NCBI GenBank assembly: GCA_029251525.1 | Contig: JAQXDE010000035.1 | Coordinates: 434,001 to 498,000 of the forward strand | Length of the DNA: 64,000 nucleotides | Direction: 5' to 3' | Origin: Saprospiraceae bacterium | GTDB taxonomy: Bacteria; Bacteroidota; Bacteroidia; Chitinophagales; Saprospiraceae | In this document: positions 1 to 9,404 of the stretch, piece by piece | How the letters are laid out: every line of letters starts with the position of its first letter | Position numbering within the stretch: the stretch's first letter is position 1 | The notes under the pieces: model-generated | Seen by the model: the letters and a program-made list of their open reading frames with translations, nothing else | Told to the model about the DNA's origin: nothing | Databases searched by the model: none | Translations under genes and position numbers: made by a program

Positions 1-187
1 GGAATATTAACAGAATTTAATGGTGGGGTAATTTTTTGCCCTTCAAAATTTAAAGAAATTTCGTCAATGGAGGTCTCAGAATTTATTTCTGAACTTTTTG
101 GATTAGTTGTTCCGGATGTACAATTCTGAAAGGCCAAAGAAAAAGTAATTAAGAGGAAAAAGCAAAACAGAAGAAAAGTTTTCATAA
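1..187 (-). pseudogene. lipoprotein N-terminus, frameshifted in its signal peptide, cut by window edge
   Basis: Reading leftwards from an ATG at 185-187, the start frame (MKKLFFCFAFSS) stops after 12 codons. The frame one base away is open to the window edge and reads as a signal peptide plus lipobox-like Cys (FLLITFSLAFQNC) followed by a Ser/Thr/Asn-rich linker (TSGTTNPKSSEINSE). The ATG is followed by a run of six A; seven would join the two frames as MKKTFLLFCFF. The gene is therefore a secreted lipoprotein that is broken, or whose A-run is miscounted. Function is unknown and the rest lies outside the window. Confidence 0.5.
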
Positions 188-726
188 TTGGTATTTTATT
201 TTAAATGAAAAAATATAAAAAGTAATATTTCAAAATTAAATATGACTAATATTTCTTAGCGCACTAATTTCAGCATGGTTCTGGCAATTTAATAACAAAT
301 TCCTAATGATGAAAAATAAAAAAGTAACATTTTTTGATTAAGAGGGGAGATGAACAAGTGGAGAATTTTCAAAAAAAAGAGGGTAACAACTAAAAGTTGC
401 TACCTCTCTCATACAGAAAACTTATTATATAAAACAACACCCTTTTCTTTACCAATAAAGGATTATTGATATAATTTCTTTTAATATGGGTTCTTGGAAA
501 ACAATTGATTTGGCGACAATTCTAATAACTGTAGATAAAATTCCTTTGCAATGTAAACATAACTCAAAAAAAAACTAACTCAAAAAAAAAATAAAACTTT
601 TTTTAAAATAAATGATCTTTATTCCTGCATTTTGTAAAATATATAGGAGGTGAAACTCAAGATTATCCTTTTATTACTATTTACATCTTTGGTTTCGTAA
701 CAAAGCAAGGTTAGTTCAAAAAATTA
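188..726. other. intergenic region
   Basis: No convincing gene in 539 bases. It holds the hairpin listed at 371-404, an imperfect tandem repeat (two copies of AACTCAAAAAAAAA around 566-590) and a long AT-rich tract. The two-component operon ends at 727, so its transcript may run about 320 nt to the hairpin. Confidence 0.4.
371..404 (-). terminator. intrinsic terminator, leftward
   Basis: On the minus strand a stem GGTAGCAACT / AGTTGTTACC (one mismatch, 3-nt loop) is followed by CTC and then eight T. It could end the two-component operon that finishes at 727. Confidence 0.6.
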
Positions 727-1413
727 TTATTGTAATGCATTAAACTTATAACCAACACCTCGTATTGATAAAAAGTGCTTGGGTTCTCGTGGATTTTTTT
801 CAAAATATTTTCTAAACGAGAGGATAAAATTATCAATTGTTCTAGTCGAAGGATAGACATCATATCCCCAAACTGATTGAAGAATTTGTTGCCTTGATAC
901 TACTTCATCTTTTCTATCGATTAGTAATTTTAGTAACTTAACCTCCTTTTTGGTTAGGTTAAAACTTCCATTGATAGTTTCTGCTACAAAAGTGGTGAAA
1001 TTGATTTTATTGTTGCCAAAGGTGTAAATTTTTAAAACATTTTCGGATGACTTACTGCTTCGTTTTATCAAATTATTGACCCTTAATAGCAACTCTTCCA
1101 AGTGAAAAGGTTTCGTTAAATAATCGTCGGCTCCCTTTTTGAGTCCATTAATCCTGTCTAGCGAAGTGTCTTTGGCTGTTAAAAATATAATGGGTACTTC
1201 CATATTTGATAGACGGACTTGCTCGCATATTTGGTAACCATCGACATCAGGAAGCATTACATCCAAAATCAATAAATCAAAATGTTGTTCTTCAATTTTT
1301 TTTAATGCGTCTTTTCCATTTCCGGAGGTAATAACCTCATAATCTTCTAATTCCAAATTTAGTTTGACGACATCTCTAATATTTTCTTCATCTTCAACAA
1401 GTAAGATTCTCAT
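727..1413 (-). CDS. OmpR/PhoB-family response regulator
   Basis: DNA-binding response regulator of 228 residues. Receiver domain at residues 1-118: acidic pocket E7-D8-E9, phospho-acceptor D51 in LILDVMLPDVDG, switch T79 and conserved K101 (LTKPF). OmpR-type winged helix at about 128-226 (RTIDNFILSFRKYF ... IRGVGYKF). It is transcribed after the histidine kinase at 1442-2440, with 28 nt between them, so it is the cognate output of that kinase. The pair has the layout of RprX/RprY-type systems of Bacteroidota; the signal cannot be read from sequence. The start at 1411-1413 places the receiver strand beta-1 at residue 2, as usual. Confidence 0.93.
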   Translation of the reverse strand: MRILLVEDEENIRDVVKLNLELEDYEVITSGNGKDALKKIEEQHFDLLILDVMLPDVDGYQICEQVRLSNMEVPIIFLTAKDTSLDRINGLKKGADDYLTKPFHLEELLLRVNNLIKRSSKSSENVLKIYTFGNNKINFTTFVAETINGSFNLTKKEVKLLKLLIDRKDEVVSRQQILQSVWGYDVYPSTRTIDNFILSFRKYFEKNPREPKHFLSIRGVGYKFNALQ

Positions 1414-1441
1414 TCTTTGACATTTTAAATTATGATAAAAA

Positions 1442-2440
1442 TTATTTTTTAGGAAGAACTATTTTAAAGATTGTTCCTTTGGGAATATTATCAGCTACCG
1501 TGATCTTACCTTGATGAGCCTTTACAATTTGAGATACAATGTATAAACCTAAACCTGTCCCTTTAGTTCTTCTTGTGTCTTCATTTCCTACTCGATAAAA
1601 ACGTTCAAATATTTTATTTTTTTCTCGATCAGAGATGCCAATTCCGTTATCAGATATATTTAAAAATATTTTTTCATTTCCTTGTTGTAGGTCAATTTCG
1701 ATTTTAGGTTGCGTTGTAAAATTATATTTTATTGCATTTTCAACCAAGTTTGTGATTACTGAAACTATTCCATTTTGATCACCCTCAATAATTGGAATTC
1801 CATTTTGAATGTTTTTTAGGAATATAACTTTTGGATGTTTTTCACTTATTGAATCAACTATATTATTGATAAGATAATCTAATCGAACTGGCTCTAAATG
1901 AGGTTGATAAGCAGATTCTAGCTTAGCAGCAAAGAGCAAATTATTGACTAACTCGTTTAGTCGTTCTGAATCTTTAATTGCATTTTTTCCAAACCGTTCA
2001 ATTTGCTCAGGATTTAATTTTCGTTTAATAAAAGTTTCTAGAACTAATCGAATACTAGCAATAGGAGATTTTAATTCATGAGTAATTGATAAAAGAAAGT
2101 TTCTTCGTTGGTGTGCAATTTCAATTTCCTTATTATATCCTCGATTAATTAACCATATACCTATTACCAAACTAATAATAAAAACACTTGCCTCTCCAAA
2201 AATCATCCATTCTTGTCTCTGGTATTTTTTAGTCAATTCAAGGTATTCTTTTGTATGTAAAAAGTGTTCATTGGAACGATATATTCCTTCCGCAGACATT
2301 CCAATTTTTAATAACTCTATTTTAGCATAATAAGCATCTTTGTTTTTTGAGTATAGTAACACTGACCACCACGCAAAGGCGACGAGCATGTATAAAATAA
2401 CTAAATATGATAAAAGCCGTAGCTTTAGATTTGTTAGCAT
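1442..2440 (-). CDS. two-component sensor histidine kinase
   Basis: Membrane histidine kinase of 332 residues. Two membrane helices (about 8-30 and 83-99) flank a short 50-residue periplasmic loop. HisKA follows with phospho-acceptor H121 in SITHELKSPIASI. The catalytic domain has an N box (ITNLVENAIKYN), G1 (ISDNGIGI), F box (IFERFYRV) and G2 (TGLGLYIV), so all ATP-binding motifs are intact. There is no HAMP or PAS domain. It is first in a two-gene operon with the OmpR-type regulator downstream. The small sensor loop suggests it senses membrane or redox state rather than a bulky ligand, which is inference. Confidence 0.93.
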   Translation of the reverse strand: MLTNLKLRLLSYLVILYMLVAFAWWSVLLYSKNKDAYYAKIELLKIGMSAEGIYRSNEHFLHTKEYLELTKKYQRQEWMIFGEASVFIISLVIGIWLINRGYNKEIEIAHQRRNFLLSITHELKSPIASIRLVLETFIKRKLNPEQIERFGKNAIKDSERLNELVNNLLFAAKLESAYQPHLEPVRLDYLINNIVDSISEKHPKVIFLKNIQNGIPIIEGDQNGIVSVITNLVENAIKYNFTTQPKIEIDLQQGNEKIFLNISDNGIGISDREKNKIFERFYRVGNEDTRRTKGTGLGLYIVSQIVKAHQGKITVADNIPKGTIFKIVLPKK

Positions 2441-2490
2441 ATTTTACTAATGTTTGGTAACTGATCAGTCTATTTAACGAAAATTAATCA

Positions 2491-3798
2491 TTATTTAAAT
2501 ACGATGTGCAAACATTCTGAAATAATAATTGCTGCTTTTTCCAAATCATCTATGGTGTGTGCAGAGGAAATAAAGCCAACTTCATATCCAGATGGTCCAA
2601 GGTAGACTCCCCTTTGCAATAATTCATGATGCAAAATTTTAAATTTCTCCATACTTTTTGGATCAATCTGGTCGGAGATTTGGATTCTTTTGTTCGTAAA
2701 CGCTACCCAAAATATAGAGCCGATAGTTGGAAAAGTAACTTCATAATTATTTATTTGACAGAAAGTTTCTAACAATCGAACAAAGTATTTTGTTTTGTTT
2801 TCCATGGTTTTATAAAAACCATCTTGAACTAATAATTCACAAGCAGCAAAACCAGCAGACATTGCAACTGGATTTGCAGAGAGTGTTCCTGCTTGATAGA
2901 CTGCACCCTCTGGGGCGATATTGCTCATGATTTCTTTACTTGCTCCGTATGCCCCAACTGGCATTCCTCCTCCAATGATTTTTCCATATGTAACGATGTC
3001 TGGCTGGATATTGTAAAGACCAGCAGCGCCCTCATATCCAACTCTAAACCCAGAAATTACCTCATCAAAGATTAATAGTACCCCATACTCTGTGCACTTT
3101 TCACGGAGAAAGACCAAATAATCTTTGTCCTGGAGAAGTAATCCATTATTGGCAGGGATTGGTTCAATAATAATGCAAGCAATTTCGTGTGCATGTTGTT
3201 CTAAAACATCTTCTATTGCATTTCGATTGTTCAAAGGAATAACTAATGTTTCTTTCACAAAACTTTCTGGAATTCCTGCTGATGTACTTTCTCCAAATGT
3301 TGCTAGACCACTTCCAGCTTTAACTAATAGACTGTCGACATGTCCATGATAACATCCTTCAAATTTCACCACTTTACTTTTACCAGTCGCTCCGCGAGCC
3401 AATCGAATAGCACTCATCACAGCCTCTGTTCCTGAACTAACGAAACGAATTTTCTCAATAAATCGATTATTTTCAATAATCAATTTTCCCAGCTCATTTC
3501 CTAATTTGGTTGGTGTTCCAAATGAAGTTCCATGCGCAATTGTTTTGATTACAGACTCTCGGATATGATCGTTATTATGTCCTAAAATCAGTGGTCCCCA
3601 AGAGCAACAAAAGTCGATATAGATATTATCATCTTCATCTGTAATTCTGCAACCTTGTCCATGTTTGATAAAGAGAGGTGGACCTGAAACTGACTTGAAT
3701 GCTCGGACTGGTGAATTAACTCCACCAGGAAAATATTCTTTAGCTTCTGCAAATAAAGCTGCAGATTTTTCTCGTGTTAATACTTGTTTTAATTCCAT
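2491..3798 (-). CDS. hemL: glutamate-1-semialdehyde 2,1-aminomutase
   Basis: PLP-dependent enzyme converting glutamate-1-semialdehyde to 5-aminolevulinate, the C5-route entry to heme. Family hallmarks: FPGGVNSPVRAF near the N-terminus, GTEAVMSAIRLARG, the PLP aspartate in IFDEVISGFRVG and Schiff-base lysine K273 in YGKIIGGGMPVGAYG. The frame stays open upstream to 3897, but the family N-terminus (MELKQVLTREKSAALF) begins at the ATG at 3796-3798, giving 435 residues, the usual length. The gene stands alone and divergent from the glycosyltransferase at 4403. hemE, a later step, is at 44.2 kb in this window. Confidence 0.96.
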   Translation of the reverse strand: MELKQVLTREKSAALFAEAKEYFPGGVNSPVRAFKSVSGPPLFIKHGQGCRITDEDDNIYIDFCCSWGPLILGHNNDHIRESVIKTIAHGTSFGTPTKLGNELGKLIIENNRFIEKIRFVSSGTEAVMSAIRLARGATGKSKVVKFEGCYHGHVDSLLVKAGSGLATFGESTSAGIPESFVKETLVIPLNNRNAIEDVLEQHAHEIACIIIEPIPANNGLLLQDKDYLVFLREKCTEYGVLLIFDEVISGFRVGYEGAAGLYNIQPDIVTYGKIIGGGMPVGAYGASKEIMSNIAPEGAVYQAGTLSANPVAMSAGFAACELLVQDGFYKTMENKTKYFVRLLETFCQINNYEVTFPTIGSIFWVAFTNKRIQISDQIDPKSMEKFKILHHELLQRGVYLGPSGYEVGFISSAHTIDDLEKAAIIISECLHIVFK

Positions 3799-4370
3799 GC
3801 CACAAAGGTAAGTAATGGAAGGTATTTGGCCTTCATGGTAATGTAAAAAAACGAAGCTAATTAATATTATAATCAAAAAATTTTGTGGCAATTTCAAAGT
3901 GAAACAACTTTATATTTTAAGTCACTATCAATTAGCTATGCTTTTGTTTTATTAGGAATGAGTTAGTCATCAAACATTTGTTAAAACTCGGTTAATTTTG
4001 TCTAAACCTCTTTTAGTTTCTTTTATGTGTTCTAAAGATCCAAATGCAAATCAATATGATTTTAAGAATAAAATCATTGATTCTAAATCCAGAAATGTAA
4101 AATTTATCTAAAAAGTCTTGTACAATAAGAACATAGAAAGGCATTTTAAATGCAAATAAGGATATTGGAGGATGTAAATGTTAAGTTTGAATTTAAATTG
4201 TTGGTAAGAAATAGATTGATTGCAGATTAGTGGTTTTTGATTAATTACTTTTAAAAAGTACCAAAAACTATTCCTAATAATAGGGCTATGGTATTTATTG
4301 TTTTTGTAAATGAGTTGTTATTTACATGGAATTAGAAACGGGATTAATCTAATCGGAAGCCTTTTTTTAT

Positions 4371-4378
4371 TACATTTG
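4371..4378 (+). promoter_or_regulatory. putative Bacteroidota -7 promoter element
   Basis: TACATTTG matches TAnnTTTG and lies 25 nt before the chosen ATG at 4403. This supports that internal start over the longer frame from 4310. No clear -33 TTTG was found. Confidence 0.4.
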
Positions 4379-4402
4379 TTTCCATCAAAATTAAACTACT
4401 TC

Positions 4403-5896
4403 ATGTTTTTTTTCAATAGGAAAATTCCAACTCTAATTTTTATCGGTTTATACATAAGCTTCATTGTTTTCTTTTTGTATTCAAAATTCACCTATCATGA
4501 GTTATGGAAAGATGAGTGGCAAGCATGGTTGATGGCTCGCGACATGGGTTGGGGTGAATTGTTAGGTTCATTGTATTATGAAGGTCACCCAGCTCTATGG
4601 TATTTATACTTAAAGGTTTGGAGTTTGCTATCATATGGTGGAAATGATGAGTTGTTTATTCAGTTGGCACATGCCTCTTTAATAATCGGAGCTTATACTT
4701 TAGTTTGGTTTCGGTTTCAAATTCCGATATGGCTAAAAGGATTGATTCTATTGAGTTATTATCCGTTTTTTGAATATGGAATAGTCAGTCGAGGTTACGC
4801 GTTTGTGATGTTAATTGGATTTGCAATTGCACTGTTGTTGCCAAAAGTTATTTCTACTAGGGATGCTCAGGGATCTCGAAATTTAAAGATTCTAGCATTG
4901 CTATTTTTCCTGTTTTGCCAAACTGAAGTTTATGCTGTGATGATGGCTGGTGCATTATTGTTTTATATTTTTTTGGAGAAAAATGGTTTGCAAAAATTCA
5001 GTTCTGTAATGAAAGATAAAACTTTTTCCACCTTGATGTGGAGTTGTTTTGGAGGTGTAATTATTTTTCTGATTTCAGTTTTCCCTCGCACAAATGAGGT
5101 TGATTTATCTAGAGCTTATTTGTCAAAGCCTTTGAGTGGAGAAATATTTTTCAAAGGATTCCAAGGGATGTTGGCCAATACTTTTTGGATCGGATCCATC
5201 CCAGATACGAATGTTTTTGGTGTAAATGAGTTAGGCTTAATTTTTAGTGTTTTAGTTGTAAGTGGTTTGATTTATTTATTTAGAAAAGAGAGGAATATAT
5301 TATATACAGTTTTATTTTTCATGTTTGGATATTTTATTTTTTTGATAACGATTTATACAGGAGGAGTTCGACAATGGGGTATGTTTTTTATTTTTTTTCT
5401 GATGTTGTTGCAATTATTTTTTTTAAAAATAAATAAAAGCGAATCAAAATTAGATTTATTGCAAACTGGTTTTTTGCTCAGTATTTTTATTTTTCAAATT
5501 CATTATTCCTATTTAGCAATGGAAAAGGAAATCAATCATCCATTTTCGAATGCAAAAATGACTGCAGAATTTATAAAAAAGGATGTACCAGAAAAAGCTT
5601 CTATTGTTGCGATTAACAAATTTGAAATTGCTCCAGTTGTCGGATATGCAAATAGGAAGTTTTACTCTTTGCCAGAGGGAGAAACTTTTACATTCTTTAA
5701 GTGGGTAGAAAAAGTTTATTTGCCATCGGAGAAAGAACTTCAACTTTTTGCAGATTATAAGAAGGTAAATCGGATAATAATAATCTCTCCCCAGAAATTA
5801 GATAATAGGCGATATCCCAATGCATTACTTTGGAAAAGTTTTGATAATTATAGTGTGAAAAATGAGAATTATTATTTGTACACTCTAGGAAAATAA
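4403..5896 (+). CDS. GT-C fold membrane glycosyltransferase (GT39/PMT-like)
   Basis: Polytopic membrane protein of 497 residues with about ten hydrophobic helices. The first extracytoplasmic loop carries the acidic motif YHELWKDEWQAWLMARD and then EGHPALWYLYLKVW, the D/E and H-P signature of GT-C enzymes that use polyprenyl-phosphate sugars. A soluble C-terminal domain of about 100 residues follows. The acceptor is unknown. The open frame reaches upstream to 4310, but the ATG at 4403 fits the helix layout (MFFFNRKIPTLIFIGLY) and a TAnnTTTG element just before it. Two more GT-C-like genes occur at 23.5 and 31.0 kb, without shared operon context. Confidence 0.8.
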   Translation: MFFFNRKIPTLIFIGLYISFIVFFLYSKFTYHELWKDEWQAWLMARDMGWGELLGSLYYEGHPALWYLYLKVWSLLSYGGNDELFIQLAHASLIIGAYTLVWFRFQIPIWLKGLILLSYYPFFEYGIVSRGYAFVMLIGFAIALLLPKVISTRDAQGSRNLKILALLFFLFCQTEVYAVMMAGALLFYIFLEKNGLQKFSSVMKDKTFSTLMWSCFGGVIIFLISVFPRTNEVDLSRAYLSKPLSGEIFFKGFQGMLANTFWIGSIPDTNVFGVNELGLIFSVLVVSGLIYLFRKERNILYTVLFFMFGYFIFLITIYTGGVRQWGMFFIFFLMLLQLFFLKINKSESKLDLLQTGFLLSIFIFQIHYSYLAMEKEINHPFSNAKMTAEFIKKDVPEKASIVAINKFEIAPVVGYANRKFYSLPEGETFTFFKWVEKVYLPSEKELQLFADYKKVNRIIIISPQKLDNRRYPNALLWKSFDNYSVKNENYYLYTLGK

Positions 5897-6001
5897 AAAA
5901 GCAGTATTATTTTTATTCGGTGTAAAAAAATAACCTCTCAATTATCATCCTTTCTCCAACATACCTTTTACCTTTAGTTAATAAAACGTAATAGAAAATA
6001 A

Positions 6002-9000
6002 ATGAGAAAAATTAAGTATTTTCAATTCCTAATCCTCTTCCTTTCAGGAATAGTTTTTTTTAGTTGTTTGAAAGAAAAAAAACAAAAATACCCTACCAGG
6101 ATTTTAGAATTTGAATCAACTAAGGCTAAAGAGCTAGCACTAAGAATTCGAGATGAAGTTTCAGTAGAGGTGGCTGATGGATTAGAATTATCACTCTGGG
6201 CATCTGATTCTTTAGTGCAAGATCCAGTAGCAATAAGTGTTGCTCCTAATGGTCAAATCTATTATGCAAGTAGTAAAAGATTAACCAACTCTGAATTTGA
6301 TATTAGAGGCCATAGAGATTGGATGGTCGCTTCTATTTCATTTCAGACGGTGGAAGATCGTCGGGCATTTTTAAGAAAAACCTTTGCCAATGAAAATGAG
6401 GATTCGAAGAGATTTCTTAAAGATTTGAATAACGATGGTGTTCGAGATTGGAAAGACTTGACTGTCGAAAAAGAGGAAATTTGGTTTGTTGAAGATCAGT
6501 CAGGGAATGGATTTGCTGACCGAGCACAAATGTATTTACAAGATTTTTCTGAGGAAATTACAGATTTAGCAAATGGAGTAGAATTTCATAATGGTGAAGT
6601 TTATATTTCGGTTGGCCCAGATTTATGGCGAACAAAAGACGATGACGGTGATGGAATTGCAGATTGGACTCAATCAATTAGTCATGGTTTTGCAGTTCAC
6701 ATTGGTTTTGGTGCTCATGGTATGTCGGGAGTTAAGACTGGACCAGATGGTAGAATTTGGTGGGGCATTGGAGATATTGGGATGAATGTAGTTGATAGAG
6801 AAGGCAAGCATTGGAAATATCCTAATCGAGGAGTTGTCGTTCGTTCAGAACCGGATGGGAGTAATTTTGAGGTCTTTGCACATGGTGTTCGAAATACTCA
6901 TGAATTCGTTTTTGATAAATACGGAAATGTCATCTCGGTAGATAATGATGGAGATCATAAGGGTGAACGAGAGCGATTAGTTTACTTAATTGATGGTTCA
7001 GATACAGGCTGGAGAATTAATTGGCAATTCGGGAAATATACTGACCCGGATAATAATGCATACAAAGTTTGGATGGACGAGAAGATGCACCTTCCTCGTT
7101 GGGAGGGCCAAGCAGCTTATTTTCTTCCTCCAATTATGAATTACGTCAATGGTCCAACGGGAATGGTTTATAATCCTGGTACTGCACTTGGACCAGTATG
7201 GAAAGATCATTTTTTTATTGCTGAATTTAGAGGAGGACCTGCTATTTCACCAATTCATGCTTTTACATTGAAAAAAGATGGAGCGAGTTATTCCTTAGAT
7301 ACTACAATGGAAGTTGTGAAAGGATTACTGCCAACTGGATTGGATTTTGGTCCTGATGGTGCATTATACTTCGGAGATTGGATCAATGGGTGGAGTACTA
7401 AAAATGAAGGTCGGATTTGGAAATTAGATATGCCAAGCGAAAAAAAATCTGATATAAGAATAGAGACTAATCGATTGGTTCAAGAGGATTTTTCAAAAGT
7501 GGATTTCCCAAAATTAAGAGTTTGCTTAGGACATAGAGATATGCGAATTCGGCAAAAAGCTCAATTTGAATTGGTGGAAAGAGGGGAGAAGGGGTATGAT
7601 GTTTTTGTGGATGTTTTGAGGAATTCTGGTTATACACTTGCACGAATTCATTCTATGTGGGGTATAGCACAACTTGCTAGAAATGGAGATAAAGAAAAAG
7701 CTAAAATTTTTATTAATTTTTTAAAAGATAAGGATTTAGAAATTTGTGCTCAAGCTGCAAAAATGCTAGGTGATGTGAAATATAAGCCTGCTGTTCCAAT
7801 TTTGATTGCTGCTCTAAAGAATTTAGACCCGAGAGTTCAAATGTTTTGTACAGAGGCTCTAGGGAGAATTGAGGAACCAAATGCAGTAATTCCTATTTTA
7901 CAAATGTTGGAAAAAGATGAGGGGAAAGATACTTGGTTGCGCGCTGCAGGAATGATTGCATTAGGTAGAATTGGTCGTGCTTCTCCATTATTTGCACTAG
8001 TAGATAGTGATTCAAAATCACAAAGGACAATTGCAGTAGTTGCTCTAAGGAAAATGGGTAATCCTGTAATTGCTGAATTTTTAAATGATCCTGACGAATA
8101 TATTGTAACAGAGGCTGCTCGTGGAATCAACGATGATTTTTCTATCGAGGAAGCCTTACCTGCTTTAGCAAATGTTTTAAAAGAAACTCGGTTCACCTCT
8201 GAGGCCCTTTTGCGAAGAGCAATCAACGCAAATATAAGAGTAGGGGAGAGTGAAAATATCACTTTACTTATTGAGTTCATTAAACGAAAATCTGCCCCTT
8301 CTGATATGCGTGCAGAAGCAATAGAAGCTTTAAGTACATGGGCAAAACCTTCCGTTTTTGATCGTGTTGATGGACGTTATCGAGGCGTGATTGAGCGAGA
8401 TGGTAGTGCTGTTAAGAGTATTTTTTCAGAAAATGTAAATACATTGTTACAAGAAGATGATTATGCTATTCAATATGCAACAGTTAATGCAATCGCAAGG
8501 ATGGGGATAAAAGAAAAATCTCCAGAATTATTGACTTTGATTGGAGTGAGTAAAAACCCTAAAGTTAGAAGTGCTGTTTTGGTTGCCATGAATAAATTGA
8601 GTGCCAATGAATTGGAAGCTGCTTTAGAAATAGGATTAAAAGATAAGGAAAATACTGTTCGGTCAAAAGCATTAGAAATTCTTCCTGACTCAAAAATTGA
8701 AGAGGGGAAAGCAGTTTTACTTTTTGGGAAAATCATTAATAATGGTTCTGTGGAAGAACAGCAAGCTGCATTTACAGCGCTACAAAAATTCAAAAGTAAA
8801 GCCGCATATGATTTAATGGAGAAATATTTAGATGAATTAATTAAAGGAACATTGAAACCTGAATTAAGTTTGGATGTGCTTGTTGCTGTCGAGAAAAATG
8901 GTGACGCAAAGTTGTTAGAGAAGTTAAAAATTTACCATGACTCTAAACCTATGACTGACCCACTGAGCTTATTTCAAGAGACACTTGCTGGTGGAAATGA

Positions 9001-9403
9001 AGAAAAGGGGCAGTTTGTTTTTTATAACAATGAGGCTGCGCAATGTACTAAATGTCATGCGATATTTGAGTATGGAGGGAACGCTGGCCCTGGTTTGGAA
9101 GACTTAGGGAAACGATTGACTAAGAAGCAGATTCTAGCATCTTTGATTACTCCAAGTTCGGAGTATGCCATTGGTTATGAAGTAGTTTCACTTACTTTAA
9201 AAGATGGAACTAACGAAGCGGGAATAGTGATGGAACGAACGAAGGAACACGTGAAGTTGAAATTGGGGAAGGAAGATATTCGAACTATTCCTCAGGTTGA
9301 TATTGCAGAAAGTCAAAGTCTTCCATCTAGCATGTTACCAATGGGTTCGGTTCTAAAGAAAAAAGAAATTAGAGATTTAGTTGCTTTTCTAAAAAAATTA
9401 TAA
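6002..9403 (+). CDS. PVC-type membrane-bound dehydrogenase lipoprotein with HEAT repeats and cytochrome c domain
   Basis: Lipoprotein of 1133 residues: signal with lipobox Cys22 (GIVFFSC). The N-terminal part (about 50-480) is a beta-propeller-like dehydrogenase of the sorbosone/glucose dehydrogenase type (AVADGLELSLWASD-like opening, GPDGRIWWGIGD, FGPDGALYFGDW) with several Asp-rich calcium-type loops (DLNNDGVRDW, DDDGDGIADW). A middle region (about 500-960) is built of alpha-helical HEAT-type repeats. The end is a heme-binding domain with C1015-TK-C1018-H1019. This order is known from Planctomycetes/Verrucomicrobia and some Bacteroidota. Substrate is probably a sugar or polyol oxidised in the periplasm, which is inference. 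The next gene starts one base after the stop. Confidence 0.88.
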   Translation: MRKIKYFQFLILFLSGIVFFSCLKEKKQKYPTRILEFESTKAKELALRIRDEVSVEVADGLELSLWASDSLVQDPVAISVAPNGQIYYASSKRLTNSEFDIRGHRDWMVASISFQTVEDRRAFLRKTFANENEDSKRFLKDLNNDGVRDWKDLTVEKEEIWFVEDQSGNGFADRAQMYLQDFSEEITDLANGVEFHNGEVYISVGPDLWRTKDDDGDGIADWTQSISHGFAVHIGFGAHGMSGVKTGPDGRIWWGIGDIGMNVVDREGKHWKYPNRGVVVRSEPDGSNFEVFAHGVRNTHEFVFDKYGNVISVDNDGDHKGERERLVYLIDGSDTGWRINWQFGKYTDPDNNAYKVWMDEKMHLPRWEGQAAYFLPPIMNYVNGPTGMVYNPGTALGPVWKDHFFIAEFRGGPAISPIHAFTLKKDGASYSLDTTMEVVKGLLPTGLDFGPDGALYFGDWINGWSTKNEGRIWKLDMPSEKKSDIRIETNRLVQEDFSKVDFPKLRVCLGHRDMRIRQKAQFELVERGEKGYDVFVDVLRNSGYTLARIHSMWGIAQLARNGDKEKAKIFINFLKDKDLEICAQAAKMLGDVKYKPAVPILIAALKNLDPRVQMFCTEALGRIEEPNAVIPILQMLEKDEGKDTWLRAAGMIALGRIGRASPLFALVDSDSKSQRTIAVVALRKMGNPVIAEFLNDPDEYIVTEAARGINDDFSIEEALPALANVLKETRFTSEALLRRAINANIRVGESENITLLIEFIKRKSAPSDMRAEAIEALSTWAKPSVFDRVDGRYRGVIERDGSAVKSIFSENVNTLLQEDDYAIQYATVNAIARMGIKEKSPELLTLIGVSKNPKVRSAVLVAMNKLSANELEAALEIGLKDKENTVRSKALEILPDSKIEEGKAVLLFGKIINNGSVEEQQAAFTALQKFKSKAAYDLMEKYLDELIKGTLKPELSLDVLVAVEKNGDAKLLEKLKIYHDSKPMTDPLSLFQETLAGGNEEKGQFVFYNNEAAQCTKCHAIFEYGGNAGPGLEDLGKRLTKKQILASLITPSSEYAIGYEVVSLTLKDGTNEAGIVMERTKEHVKLKLGKEDIRTIPQVDIAESQSLPSSMLPMGSVLKKKEIRDLVAFLKKL

Positions 9404-9404
9404 C

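Noticed and set aside
566-590. Two AACTCAAAAAAAAA copies as a repeat array
   Set aside because: Only two short A-rich units, not a CRISPR or iteron array.
3799-3897. N-terminal extension of hemL
   Set aside because: The extra 33 residues are hydrophobic and unlike any family member; the conserved N-terminus starts at the ATG at 3798.
7837-8793. Long minus-strand frames inside the dehydrogenase gene
   Set aside because: They overlap a well-supported 1133-residue protein with clear motifs and have no start context or family motif.
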